From Skeletonema tropicum (lineage: Eukaryota; Bacillariophyta; Thalassiosirophyceae; Thalassiosirales; Thalassiosiraceae): a stretch of 57,134 nucleotides of DNA. Numbering within the stretch: position 1 is the stretch's first letter; each line of letters starts with the position of its first letter. The stretch covers positions 1 to 57,134 of the forward strand of contig JAWZXG010000055.1 of assembly GCA_037178625.1 (NCBI GenBank). The letters are read 5' to 3'. The position numbers and the translations under genes are program-made. The notes beneath the pieces are model-generated. The model saw only the letters and a program-made list of their open reading frames with translations, did not search any database and was not told the origin of the DNA. This document shows positions 1 through 10,779 of this stretch, piece after piece.

Positions 1-480
1 CCCAAAGATCTCTTGATAAGCCACTCTTGAACTTGAAGATGTCTTGAACTTGAATTGGTTGAGGCCATCTTCGTTTGATAGCAAGGGTCTCGGTATCAAA
101 TGTCGATAAGGCCCTTTCAAGTTCTTTTCTCTGCTTGTACTTGGCAAATGGCTTCTTCAGATTCATGATCTCCCATAAAACGACAGATAATGAATATACA
201 TCGGCCTTGAAATTATAAGGTTGATGAGAGAGAGCCTTCAGGTGAAGTAAATCTTGTAGTTCCCGTGTCACTCATCTCATGTATGTACGTCCTCGGAGGC
301 ATCTCCATGCTGAGGCACGAACCTAGCCAGGCCGAAATCGAACAACTTGAGGTTTCCCTCTCTGTCTCTGTCGAATCCAACATTGTTTGGCTTGAGATCC
401 CAAAAGTAAGTAGATATTTCTTATGTAAATGTGGAAAAGAACCCGCTCTGAGTTGCAAATGCGGGACAGAGCGATGACGA
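1..480 (-). pseudogene. Protein kinase pseudogene fragment, copy A
   Basis: Read on the minus strand, about 320-400 encodes a kinase catalytic loop and DFG region (DLKPNN, then LKLFDFGLAR), followed by a GTTRFTSPE activation-segment end and, towards base 1, FKADVYSLSVVLWEIM of subdomain IX. These are hallmarks of Ser/Thr or Tyr-like kinases. The frame is broken at least twice: a 4-base duplication (ACATACAT on the minus strand, near 283) separates the DFG part from the SPE part, and an extra base just after SPE shifts the frame again. The normally conserved H/Y-R before DLKP is absent. Bases 1-286 are nearly identical to 5559-5838, so this is one of two duplicated fragments. No N-lobe is present. 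It is almost certainly non-functional; the kinase family cannot be named. Confidence 0.75.
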
Positions 481-699
481 GCAAGATGATCCAAGGTCCA
501 GTCTTTGACTTGATGAGATGAGGTGAGCGAGGACAAGGAGAAATGCTACAATAGTAGGGACGAAGCTTGATTTGAGTTTGAGGTTAGGTCAGCAGAGGAG
601 CGCTACTGGCAGGAAGAAATTGTTACCGCCGCGGTAAATCAGAAGTGTCAACTACTGTCTTATTGGTATTGGATAATTCTCATTTTCTTATTTCGAAGA

Positions 700-1547
700 A
701 AAAAGGTACATTCAAATTATTCAAAAACAGGGACGGACCAAAACGCCAACAAGCATCATGATCTATCATGATTACTTACTTACATGATGTGTCAATAGCT
801 TGCTGCTGTATCTTCTATGTACCAATACGTCTGTTACCAAAATTTGTACTAAATAGCTGAGGCAATGGGCGGTCCTACTGCCTTCAACGCGGCCATAATT
901 TTCCTTTTCATCCTTTTACTTATATTTTGACTGTTCCAGCGAGCAGCAGCGGTGAAGGCAAAAGCCACAACAATAGACAGCCAAATATTGTAATTCTCTT
1001 TGCCGACAATCTCGCCTACGACGATGTCGGCACCTTCCAGACCAAGAGCAGCAGCAACAACAACAAATCACGATCACGCACAAAACGAACAGATGCACTA
1101 GCCACTCAAGGTCTCAAACTTCTCCACTGGAACTCACCCGCAGTGTTATGCTCGGCAAGTCGAGCAGCCTTACTAACAGGAAAATATCCCGTACGAACAG
1201 GCGTCTATCCCCGTGTCTTTGAACCAGATGCTCAGCACGGTCTACTCGCCAATGAAACTACACTATGACTATGAGACTTGTTCAATGATCCTGCTGAAGC
1301 TTATCCACTCGATTCAGATGAACATGCTGATTTGATTAGCCGCGCAATACACTTCATGTCTGAGCACAAGGCTTCTGTGGAATGGACATGGACTACACCT
1401 ACACCTACACCGCTTGTTAGCAAGAGCAAGAGATCCAAAGTACTTGCCAGCGCAAATGTTGAGGTTGAGGTTGAGAGTGGTTGTCGTACTAGTCCACCAC
1501 CATTGGATGGAGGTAGTAGTAGTATTGATCAAGCTGAGGAGATGTAG
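700..1547 (+). pseudogene. Arylsulfatase pseudogene with large internal deletion, copy A
   Basis: Bases from about 700 match the upstream region of the intact sulfatase gene (read from its minus strand at 15696 and beyond). ATG at 865 starts the same signal-peptide sequence, but the frame is lost by base 930. The following frame carries FADNLAYDDVG and the sulfatase signature CSASRAALLTGKYP. After NETTL the sequence stops (TGA, 1266-1268) and jumps directly to the C-terminal segment NDPAEAYPLDSDEHADL, omitting roughly 1.2 kb of the parent. The C-terminus ends in GGSSSIDQAEEM, a different tail from the intact gene but shared with the 6159-6850 fragment. So this derives from a sulfatase paralogue and has lost most of the catalytic domain. 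Confidence 0.85.
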
Positions 1548-1938
1548 AGAACTGTTTTCAGGAGAGTAAGCGGTTCATAAATACTTATGGGCTGTGTGCA
1601 AGAAAAACGGACATGTCGATTGTTTACCTCCATAGTCGCGATCGGCGATCACACCGGTGATTTTTGTTCCTGTTAGAAAGAAGGAGGGAAATAAAGGAAA
1701 GGGAATTTCTAAGTACTTAAAGACTTTTGTTCTTGGATTCCTTTTACTCTCTTTGATTGACAGTTACTCCTAAGTCGCGTACAACAGCCCCCGCGACTAC
1801 ATACCGAGTTGCTACGTTGACGCTTCAGTCTCCTCTAGAGATAACACTACTTATTGTAGCTTCAATAACAACAAACACATACACATCAATCAATCCTCTA
1901 GGTCATCGGTGCCCTCACCCTCAGTGGTATACTACGAG
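1548..1938. other. Duplicated 3' flank / upstream spacer without a gene
   Basis: No convincing coding region. The stretch is homologous to 6840-7240: both contain GAGAACTGTTTTCAGGAGAG, a GCGATCGGCGATC motif and a run ending CTCA(G/C)TGGTATA. It therefore marks the two duplicated blocks. In this copy TATA at 1928-1931 continues straight into CTACGAG; in the other copy a 3.5 kb element is inserted there, so this is the empty site. Confidence 0.7.
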
Positions 1939-2844
1939 ATGCAACTTCAGCACAGACAAGACAGCAAAAGGGGGGAAAGCTTAAACCCCAATGGGAATAA
2001 GGGAAGAGGAACACCAACGCCCACGCAATCGCAGCTGCATCAGCACTCACCAGTAGTAGTAGCGGCTTTGCGGGAGTTGATACAACGAATGCACCGCAGC
2101 AGTAGCTGTGGCAGCAGCGAAGGCACAGACGTCAAACGAACACAGAAACAATTCTGCTGCGGCAACTCCAACAGACCCAAACGTGAAGCTGTAGCAGAAC
2201 GTGATGTTCAACCCTTCCGACGTTTGAATACATTAGATGCTAGTGGTGGTAGTAGTAGTAGTAGTAGTAGGTATCGTTGGCATTTGTCACGTTGTGTGAA
2301 CAGATCCCACCCTCCAAAAAGAAGCAAGAGCAAGGGTATCAATTTGAACAATCTTCAACCTCCACAACCACAACGAATGTCTCAGAGTACTCAATCATCT
2401 GAATCAGAATCTGATGTAGATGCAGATGTATCATTTCAGCGACCGTCACCAAGTCCAAGTAATCAAGGAAGAAGTGAGGAAGATGAAGCGACGTCTCAGC
2501 TACGAAAAATGTGCAGGGATATCATTCAATCTGCTGAACAAGGCACGTCACCACCTCCGAGAGCCCAGATCAAGAAGGTCATAGCAGAGTATCACTGTAG
2601 CCAAAACAACCCTATCAGTCCGAGAGACCCTAACTTCACTGAGATCCCCCCTGAATTCTCGCAGATACTTTCATACGGCATTGCTCGCTCGCAAACTCAA
2701 ACTCAAACTGTTCAGCAATCGACTGTCGATCCGAATACGAATCATACACGGCGAAGTAGATTCGCTGAATCATACGCAACAAAGAAGATTCTTGGACTTG
2801 GAGATAAAAAAATGAGTATAAACAAATCTACGAGTCTCAACTAG
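1939..2844 (+). CDS. Serine/glutamine-rich hypothetical protein, copy A
   Basis: A 301-codon frame from ATG 1939; this start is chosen because the paralogue at 10780 begins with the same MQLQHR sequence. The product is hydrophilic, with no signal peptide or membrane segment. In order it has a basic N-terminus, a polyserine run near residue 110, a conserved block (SRYRWHLSRCVNRSHPPKRSKSK), an acidic/serine stretch (SSESESDVDADVSF) and a conserved C-terminal half (QLRKMCRDIIQSAEQ, then FTEIPPEFSQILSYGIA). Against the paralogue at 10780-11634 it differs by several in-frame indels, which argues that both are real proteins. I do not recognise the family. The basic and phospho-acceptor-rich composition would fit a nuclear or regulatory protein, but that is only inference. 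Confidence 0.6.
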   Translation: MQLQHRQDSKRGESLNPNGNKGRGTPTPTQSQLHQHSPVVVAALRELIQRMHRSSSCGSSEGTDVKRTQKQFCCGNSNRPKREAVAERDVQPFRRLNTLDASGGSSSSSSRYRWHLSRCVNRSHPPKRSKSKGINLNNLQPPQPQRMSQSTQSSESESDVDADVSFQRPSPSPSNQGRSEEDEATSQLRKMCRDIIQSAEQGTSPPPRAQIKKVIAEYHCSQNNPISPRDPNFTEIPPEFSQILSYGIARSQTQTQTVQQSTVDPNTNHTRRSRFAESYATKKILGLGDKKMSINKSTSLN

Positions 2845-5109
2845 ATATATTAAATCGTTACCAATACTAAGTATCTAACATCAACATCAAGCATGAAAGT
2901 GTTATTATTCTATTCTCGAACTGAACGTTTTCTCAGGTCTGGACATGAGTGAGTTGATGGTCATAAAATGGTATAATGTAAAGACACATCGTGTATACAA
3001 TACTGATTCCTCACTTGTACTTATGACCCCGAGAAGCTGCTTTTCCCTCCGCGTGACCCAGGAGAAGCTGAAATTCAAGATTTTCCCTTCTCATCAGAAT
3101 CACGACCATCACACATCAAATCTCAAATCAATAACAATTGGCGTGCGGCAAGCTTCTCCCGGCTTTCGTGCTCTGATTCCTACCCATGTACAGCCCACGT
3201 ACAGAAACGTTACATACATGAGCGACCACGCCAGCTGGAGCTAGTCGCTAGTCGACTAGCTACAAAACGTACTGATTCCCATGTAGATTCTACACAGCTA
3301 GTCACAAGCTAGTCACGGTGCTAATAATCCAATTTAGATGTCGTTCCGTTTTCTTCACAAAGGAACTCAATATATACCACAAGATTGCCAATACCATAAC
3401 AAAATTGCCCATAACATGGCCACCATGGCGTTCCGCTCCCTACGGGCGCTTCTATTGCATCGACAAAGCTGTTTGAACAATATTATCGACTCAGTAAGTC
3501 GATACAGTCATGGTTGACAACATGGGCCATTATTTTAGCATCTGCATATTGTACATTCATTGATAATTGCAAATTCTGTATACCAATTATCATCGTCATC
3601 GATGGACCGATGGATCGTCCAAGATCAATGAACGTCATCGTCCTGTTGCATACGAAGGTATAGGATTATTGCATCTTGTTTTCTACTGCTGTTCGGGTCG
3701 ATGCGGCGGTGCAATATGCTTGCTATACATTGTTGTGTGTTTTAATGTTCGGAAGCACTGATGTAAAGAACTTGTGTTCCATCTCTCAACATAAGTCGGA
3801 TCAACACACTCTCTCTTTAGTGCATGAAGTAAACAGCAACCCCCCACGCGGACACTGCTTATTGAATCGTAATGACACGATATTGTGCCCAGTTTATTGT
3901 TGAATAGACATTCCATTGCCATGACACACGAAGGATAAGGCCGATCTTTTGTGAACCACCAAACCGAAGTTTCCATATTAACGAAGGGCTACGATCATAG
4001 ACGGCTCATCCTCAGCGGCGATTATTGCAGCATCCTATCATAAACTTTATGATTGTTGCCCACGCATGCCACTTTTATTAATGATACTCATTTGATGCAG
4101 TAAAGACCGTCGTAGGTGAGAGAGTCGATGTTGTGTCATGACAACACAACATGTAAAAAGGCAGCATTGGCGAACACAATCGCAATGTATACGCACTTCC
4201 GCCTCACCAACCGATCATACCAATCATGATAGACGTGCGGAGTAATAATTATCGCTGGATTGCCTCTCCCAATCAATTGTTGTTGTGATAACACGTGCCG
4301 ACTATCTCGGCCCATCTGGGGGCGGCCGACTAGCTACATGAAAAACAGTACTATTTGATCGATACGACCGCTTCGACCGCACTTCCACTGCATAAACGTT
4401 CTCATATGAACCAATGGGAGTCGACGATACGATAACGGGGATAGCTTCCGACATTACAATGGAAAGGGGAGCAAATTGGTCGCCATGGTTGGGATGTCAT
4501 TGGTTTTTGGAGGTCGAAGTTCCTCGGAGTTGAAGGGTTTTTTGAATTCCTACCGTAGAGTTTTGGTACATATTTCTACGGCAAAACAAATTCCACACAA
4601 GACTCAAGGGCATCGTGGTGCCCTCTTGAAAGGCACCTTTCAACCAATATCAATGCAAACCCTGGATGGGCGGCCTGCCCAGACTATTGTCGAAGGGGTC
4701 GGTGTCCTCAATTAGGACATTCTGACGGGTCTTGTGCACAATAGGCAGGGTCGTATAAGGGGCGTTTTCAGCTAGTCACCTTGCTAGTCACATAGGCCCG
4801 TGACTTTTTGGGTTAATCATCCAACCAAATGCACTCAAACCAGCATCGAATGTCTCTAGAGATAGTTTTGAAGTGTCTGGCCAAACGCAAACGGGCTCTC
4901 GAAAACAGGTTTCCGTCTTGCATGTAGATCTAGATCTAGCTCTAGAGGCTGGAGGCTAGCTACCAACACCAACACCAACAAAGCTGCCTACGCCATGATT
5001 CAGAAGCGCTCTCTAAAACTTGCAATATTCACAGGTTGGAAAGAGAAAGTTGAATCGCTATGTGTCTCTTTACTTTATTGCTAACTGTGTTTTACCCCGA
5101 TTGAGTGTT
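2845..5109. other. Intergenic region with short direct repeats, no recognised gene
   Basis: The first 300 bases match the 3' flank of the other hypothetical-protein copy (11635-11985). The rest holds no frame that I recognise. A 22-23-base motif of doubled CTAGTCAC units occurs at 3295-3316 and again at 4769-4791. A second pair (CGACTAGCTACA followed by AAAACGTACT or a near match) occurs near 3252 and 4325, both in the same orientation. A short inverted repeat, TGTTGTGTCATGACA-ACACAACA, lies at about 4130-4152. These could be remnants of a long-terminal-repeat element, but no coding part supports it. An isolated 79-codon frame at 4476-4715 has no family features. Confidence 0.4.
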
Positions 5110-5838
5110 TTAACCCGCTACCGCTACCCAGAAGGACTCTCCACTCGCCTCCTTTCTCTCTTTCTCTCGAAGTAAACAATCTTCAAAAGAGCTGTCCAGA
5201 CTGTGTCTGTGTATACTCTGTTCCCACTTCTCTCCTTCTTCACGTAAACATTCTTCATAAGAGATATTGTCAGCAACCTCTGACGAATGAGGTATATATT
5301 TCTTTTGCTCCTGGGTCGAAACAGTTGACTTGTCAAAGTTTGACTTGTCAGAGTTTGACTTGTCAGAGTTGAATGACGACCGAAATTTTTGCAAGCCACT
5401 CTTGCTCTTGGATGACAGACGACGAAGGAAGTTCTCGCTGCCTTGTTTCTGATTTGATCTCAAGATACTATTGTTCTCAATATTACTCTGGTAATCCTCT
5501 ACTCCCTTGGAAGTGCATCATTGAGAACCTTACATAGCTCACTCATCACAGGACGGGCCCAAAGATCTCTTGATAAGCCACTCTTGAACTTGAAGATGTC
5601 TTGAACTTGAATTGGTTGAGGCCATCTTCGTTTGATAGCAAGGGTCTCGGTATCAAATGTCGATAAGGCCCTTTCAAGTTCTTTTCTCTGCTTGTACTTG
5701 GCAAATGGCTTCTTCAGATTCATGATCTCCCATAAAACGACAGATAATGAATATACATCGGCCTTGAAATTATAAGGTTGATGAGAGAGAGCCTTCAGGT
5801 GAAGTAAATCTTGTAGTTCCCGTGTCACTCATCTCATG
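5110..5838 (-). pseudogene. Protein kinase C-terminal pseudogene, copy B
   Basis: The minus strand encodes the end of a kinase domain (FKADVYSLSVVLWEIMNLKKPFAKY, then RPVMSELCKVLNDALP) and, in a different frame, a polar tail with triple SDKSN/FDKS repeats (around 5320-5370) and two related acidic segments (SYEECLREEGE, SFEDCLLREKE). The same extra base after the SPE motif that breaks copy A is present here, so the frameshift predates the duplication. A further frame change near 5505 separates the domain from the tail. The upstream boundary is abrupt at about 5838, where sequence continues into a CARNMT 5' fragment on the other strand. Confidence 0.75.
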
Positions 5839-6158
5839 TACGTAAGTAAGTACTCATCTCCGTAGCCAATAAGTAGCGTTGTTGTTGCTATCTCACCTAA
5901 CCAAACAAGTATGACGCAACGACGAGCAAAGGCAGCTCGGCAGCAGCACCAATATCTGCGACTAGCATCGCTCCTAGCTGCACCAATAATAATACTTTCA
6001 TCAAGGAAAAGGAAAAGTGATTCATCATTTCGTTTTGCAAATGCTTTTCAAATTCAAGCATCAGTGAGCGTACCGCAACAACAACAACTATCCACCACTA
6101 CTGATGAAGATATCAACAAAATAGAGACGCTGGTAAGAGAGAAACTGCATCGCACCAT
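5839..6158 (+). pseudogene. 5' fragment of the CARNMT-like methyltransferase gene
   Basis: From ATG 5911 the product matches the first ~80 residues of the intact gene at 12159 (MTQRRAKAARQ, LASLLAAPIIILSS, FANAFQIQASVSVPQQQQ, EDINKIETLVREKLHR). At about 6158 similarity ends and the sequence joins an internal position of the sulfatase. The upstream part (5849-5910) also matches the leader of the intact gene, and here a TAG interrupts the frame corresponding to an upstream ATG at 12099. That supports 12159 as the conserved start. The fragment lacks the methyltransferase domain entirely. Confidence 0.85.
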
Positions 6159-6850
6159 TGTGGTTGTGGCGGTGTACCTGAGAAGGAGAGACTTCTTCAG
6201 AGATGGTATCTACGCTTGATCTTGATGTTCTTCCAACCGTGTTGAGCATTATTGGGAAAGCAATTCCAAATGGTAGCGAAGTAGATGGAATTGATGTCAC
6301 GGATATCTGTCTTGGGCATGCAGTAACGTCGTCGTCGCAATCATTGTTGTTTCGTGAAGAAGAATATCAAGATGAAACAAGAAGAAGAACAACAAAAATG
6401 AAAAGTAAAAGTGAAAGAGCAATATTCTTTTAGCGTGATGGATTCAAGACTGGGTCATTGCCAGCACCGTTTGGGTTTGGCAGATTTGACGTTGTCGCAA
6501 TGAAGATTGGTTGGTACAAACTTTGGTTTTGGACAAAGAGCTCTCATTACAATGATGATGAGGAAGTCTACCCCTCCGCTAATATTTTAATATTCAACGT
6601 GTTGAATGATCCTGCTGAAGCTTATCCACTCGATTCAGATGAACATGCTGATTTGATTAGCCACACAATACACCTCATGTCTGAGCACAAGGCTTCTGTG
6701 GAATGGATTACACCGCTTATGTTGGCAAGAGATCCAAAGTACTTGCCATGCGCAAACGCAAGTTGAGAGTGGTTGTCGTTGTCGTACTAGTCCACCACTA
6801 TTTGATGGAGGTAGTAGTAGTATTGATCAAGCTGAGGAGATGATGTAGAG
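6159..6850 (+). pseudogene. Arylsulfatase 3' fragment, copy B
   Basis: Encodes the C-terminal third of the sulfatase (MVSTLD..DVLPTVLSIIGK, SERAIFF, RFDVVAMKIGWYK, NDPAEAYPLDSDEHADL, RDPKYLPCAN). A TAG at about 6431 replaces the tryptophan codon of the intact gene (FFWRDG), and small indels break the frame at both ends. It is joined in the same orientation to the CARNMT 5' fragment, whereas the intact genes face each other. The 3' tail (SSIDQAEEM type) matches copy A at 1500-1547 rather than the intact sulfatase at 13840. Confidence 0.85.
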
Positions 6851-7379
6851 AACTGTTTTCAGGAGAGTAAGCGATTCATACTTATGGGCTGTGTGCAAGA
6901 AAAACGGATATGTCGATGCTACAGTCGCAGCACAGTTACTTATGTATTGTCCTGTTCGCAAATTTTCCGACCTCCATGAGGATATGAGATTTGAGTCGCG
7001 ATCGGCGATCGCACCGGTGATTTTTGTTCCTGTTAGAAAGTGTCCTTTGTCTTGGATTCCTTGCTAAGATAGACAGACATATCGCGTACAGTAAGTAGCC
7101 CCCGCGACTACCGCGAGAAAGATTCCTCCGTCACGATGACACTTTGTTGACGATTCAGTCTCCTATTGTAGCTTCAATTGACAACAAACACATACAAATC
7201 AAGCAATCCTCTGGGTCATCGGTGTCCTCACCCTCACTGGTATAAGCGATTGCGGTCCACGAGAAAGGGGGAAATCGGTGTTTCGGTCAAAAATCCCACC
7301 ACCCGCCACAACACAACACACCATGTTGTTGTTGTTGTTGTAATGTCCATCCTGTGTCCTCGACCATCACCATAGCGGC

Positions 7380-7990
7380 CGCAATACATGGAATATTTAC
7401 TTATTAAGACATCTTGCGTGTTGACATACTTAATCAGGATTTTGTTCGCGTTCACAAAAGAGCGAAAATGATGATACTTCAGCGCAATGTGTTTTGTCCT
7501 CGGAGAGAATTTCTGCTTCGTCGCCATACTGATGCATGATTGATTATCTTCGTGCACGGTGCAGTTGAAATTTGGAATTGTAATCTCCATCGGGAATGCA
7601 GTTTTCAATTCTTTCATCATCTCCATCATTGGAATTACTTCTCGCAGTGCTTGCGATAGCGCGATGTATTCCGCTTCCGCAGTACTCAAAGCAATTTCCG
7701 TTTGCAACTTACTTACCCAGTGAATTGGGCAGTTTGCATACATGAGGATGTATCCAGTTCTTGACATCACGCTCTCTGCTGATTCAGCATCTGCATGTTG
7801 CCAACCACCAGCGAAATCAGCGTCAACATAGCATTCTAAGCCCAACTTCTTGTCTGGTTTGTAGATAATTCCCTTGTCCATTGACGTACGTAGATATTTT
7901 CCAATCTTCATTACTGCTACCTCGTGACTCCGCTTCGGATCCATCGAAAATCTTGCACACCACTCACTAAAACAAAATATTGCATCGCCG
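7380..7990 (-). pseudogene. Ty1/copia retrotransposon RNase H fragment
   Basis: The minus-strand frame reads CARFSMDPKRSHEVAV, then LGLECYVDADFAGGW, SRTGYILMYANCPIHWVSK, ALSTAEAEYIALSQALRE, VHEDNQSCISMA and RTKHIALKYHHFR. This order is the C-terminal RNase H region of Ty1/copia polyproteins, with the typical D-A-D, STAEAEY and EDN acidic positions visible. Nothing of the integrase or the main reverse transcriptase is present upstream, and the frame becomes non-homologous after VNTQD towards 7380. It is a truncated remnant lying next to the left end of the TIR element. Confidence 0.88.
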
Positions 7991-8172
7991 TGGTGTCAGT
8001 TTCAATACCTACGGAGCGTCAAGACTTTCAATCTGACACATGCTTAGATGTGTCCGGTGGCCTTGGTGGAGGGTAGATGACATCGAAAGAATAGGAGGCT
8101 TAACCACCCAGCGTTGTGCCGCCTCCCATTGATATCAATACCAACATAATCAATGGGATAAGAATAATAAGG

Positions 8173-8622
8173 AGTACGCATCATTCGGTGTTGCGGGCGT
8201 CACCAGGCCAAGCGATCTTCGGTAGAGACATGTTATTTGATATACCATTTTTTCTTTGCGATTGGTCTGAAGTCTGAAGTGGGCAGGCGCCGTCAGCAGC
8301 TGGTGGATCGTTCCAATATACGACGATATACGTGAAAACAAGCGTCGAGTTCCCTACGACTACAAGTATACTGTCGGTCAGAAAGCCATGATCATCAAGG
8401 CAACTGACGGGAGCCATCTTCCGAAGCCGGAGGATGTACATGAGGGTCCTTATGAGGTTAGTCAGTGTTTACGAATGGAACAGAGCGACTGCAACGAGGT
8501 GCTATTAATGAGCGTCTCAATGTTCGAAGATTGTCACCCTGCTTCGAAAGCGACGGAGATGGGAGTTCTGTACATGAAGAATGAAATTGTAATATGCCTT
8601 TGTACAAGATGCAACCCTTGAG
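8173..8622 (+). pseudogene. Retrotransposon integrase C-terminal fragment (Ty3/gypsy-like)
   Basis: From 8173 the plus strand reads THHSVLRASPGQAIFGRDMLFDIPFF, the end of a retroelement integrase core. Later, after frame changes, it reads NKRRVPYDYKYTVGQKAMIIK (8330-8400 region), PEDVHEGPYEV and, in another frame, RGAINERLNVRRLSPCFE, the small C-terminal domain. Two short tandem duplications (CTGAAGTCTGAAGT near 8270 and a partial repeat near 8320) break the frame, and a further shift lies near 8470. The order and motifs match Ty3/gypsy-type polyproteins known in stramenopiles. It lies opposite in strand to the copia fragment, so the two are separate acquisitions. Confidence 0.75.
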
Positions 8623-8639
8623 AAAGGGGTTCTCGAGAG

Positions 8640-10757
8640 ATTGGGCGTTTATGCTATTGAGCGAAATCTATGTTATTTGAAAGTCTTCTGCTATGCCGAT
8701 GAATTAAATTCGATAAGATTGTGATCTGTTGGATGTGATATTCACGGAGGTTTTTTTGCCGGTTAGTTTTCCTTTCTTCAAGACCTCGTTTTGTGCACAG
8801 CTCGGGAGAGAATGTCACAGGGGATGGGTTGTGCCTGAGTAAATCTTTGTCTTTGACCCACTCGAGGTGAACTTGTTGCTCTCCAGTTTCTTCTTCCTAC
8901 TCTTATTTCCCGTCCCATAAGTCACAGGTTGGTTGGCTTTAGCATCTTCGCCGTTACATCTGCATCACTACAGTAGACTACGGAGTGCGATCTGGGGAAG
9001 TAAAGCTGATACAGCAACGTTCGTTATCACTTACCACAGATAATGTCGCCTCTGGGAGGATCCACCAGACGTACTTTAAATTTACCCTACTCATTTCATC
9101 TGCACACTACGCTGTGTCCTGTGTGTATCATGTATCATGCAACATCTGATAAATATCGATGCAATTCATATCCTCATCCATCTTCTGTTTCACGTCTCTT
9201 TCTATGCGTCAACTTCATCTGCTTCGTTGGCATCCCTCATCTTTTCTATTCTTTGCGTGGGCACCGCTTCTTGAATTTCATACTAGTCGGAAGAGGTGGG
9301 CATGAATGCGCAAAGACCATCGTATCCACAATGTCGTTTGGCTTGTGCAAGACACACACGCATCTTTGGTCGAACGTCGTTTGACTTGTGTGTAAGACGC
9401 AGCCGAGAAGAAACAGAGTCAAAGAATGGCTGCGGAAGAGGACAAAGCGTAGTTGTGTTGATATGCACCATCGGGAGTGGAAGACAAGATTACACGTCGC
9501 TATTCAAACTTGGGGTTAACTTTATCTCTAAGATCATCACAAGACATCTCACCTTCCATCTTGGCAGTTCCGACACAGATTGAATAAGTATCGAAGCTCC
9601 CACTATCTTCCACCCACGCTCTCTATTAACACCCTTCTTTTCAACACCAAACTTCTCATATTACCAAGAGCAATATGAAGTATTGTATAACAGATAAAAT
9701 AACGTCAATACTGCTATGCTGAATATAACCTCCAGCACCACCCATGTCAAGCATTAGAATGTCGAGCTAATCAATCACTCTCCCTCGCTTGACATTGTTA
9801 TGTCTCATCATACGACCTTCATTCATGTCGCAATCACCCCGCACCCGTTCGTCGTAACATCTACCGCAAACTTCACACGCTACTGACAACTCCGTGTTAT
9901 TACTGACCACTTCTAAGCCATCCTGAGAATGTCGAGTATCACTCAGCACTCTCCCCTGCCCCCTGCTTGACATTCAATCGTCGTACACTGACTTGCTACT
10001 TTTCCAATAAACACCCCCAGAAAGAATTATCTCCTCAGCCGAGCGTCCTACTCAGACAAAGTACATGCGAGTGCTGTACGGTGTATATCTTGGTGCACAC
10101 CGATGGGTCATTTCTGGCACGAGTGTCTGAGACTGTAATAGTGGAGTTACTTTGGCGGCCACATCTGAGGACAGTCCAAAGGGATGGGACATGCTATCCC
10201 ACCGCGGCTTCTAGAAAATGCACGATTTCATTCCAATATTAACAGGCAATTGACGCCGAAGTTCTTGATTGGTAGGAAGCAATTTACAGCAACAACAGAG
10301 AGGGTGTCAGATCGACTATTTGCAAGCTCCGACGGTTCCCGTGCTCCGACACACGTGCGAAGTAGCTATCTCCAGAGTGACAGATACCGTAGACCCCAAG
10401 ACGACTTAGCCAAAACTTTTCTGTAATGCTTGATGATATGATCCACTGGGGCCATGCCAACGTTAACATCAAGAAGCCCCAATGCCTTTGCACAAGAAGT
10501 AATATTTGTACTCCATGATGTTTTGTTGAGATTGAGTGTATAGATGCCCACTTTAGACAGCTATTATTAGCGGCCCAAAAGTGCAGTAGTTACTGACGGT
10601 GCCATGTATTTTGATAGTACTGCCACAGTGGAAGCAAACCTACTAACAAAGGCGGCCGTCATGGTGTTTAGTTGTTGGTGGTGAGGGGATTTTTTGACCG
10701 AAACACCAATTTCTCCACGTGAGTATGTACGATAGGAATTAGTACTTTTCAAACCAA
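8640..10757. other. Interior of the TIR element without recognised genes
   Basis: No frame here shows a family signature. Two imperfect direct repeats occur at about 9761-9802 and 9926-9976, each running GAATGTCGAG ... CACTC ... CTCTCCC ... GCTTGACATT. The giant palindrome becomes visible from 9702. On the minus strand near 10640-10670 a 31-codon frame starts in the terminal repeat (MTAAFVSRFASTVAV), too short to interpret. Confidence 0.4.
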
Positions 10758-10779
10758 CCGCAATCGCTTATACTACGAG

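Larger units (their letters stand above)
7245..10768. mobile_element. 3.5 kb TIR element with TATA target-site duplication
   Basis: The left end AGCGATTGCGG (7245-7255) is matched by CCGCAATCGCT (10758-10768). The element is bracketed by TATA (7241-7244 and 10769-10772). The paralogous site at 1928-1931 has a single TATA between the same flanks, proving an insertion. Similarity between the ends continues beyond the first 11 bases in interrupted form: both share a block GGTGTTTCGGTCAAAAA, then ACCATG, then AATACATGG, giving about 150 bases of imperfect terminal repeat. Inside are a copia fragment on the minus strand and a gypsy-like integrase fragment on the plus strand. I recognise no transposase. 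A 4-base duplication with inverted termini indicates a cut-and-paste DNA transposon or a non-autonomous relative; the superfamily is unresolved. The right part (9702 on) is repeated in the right arm at 56067-57134. Confidence 0.8.
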
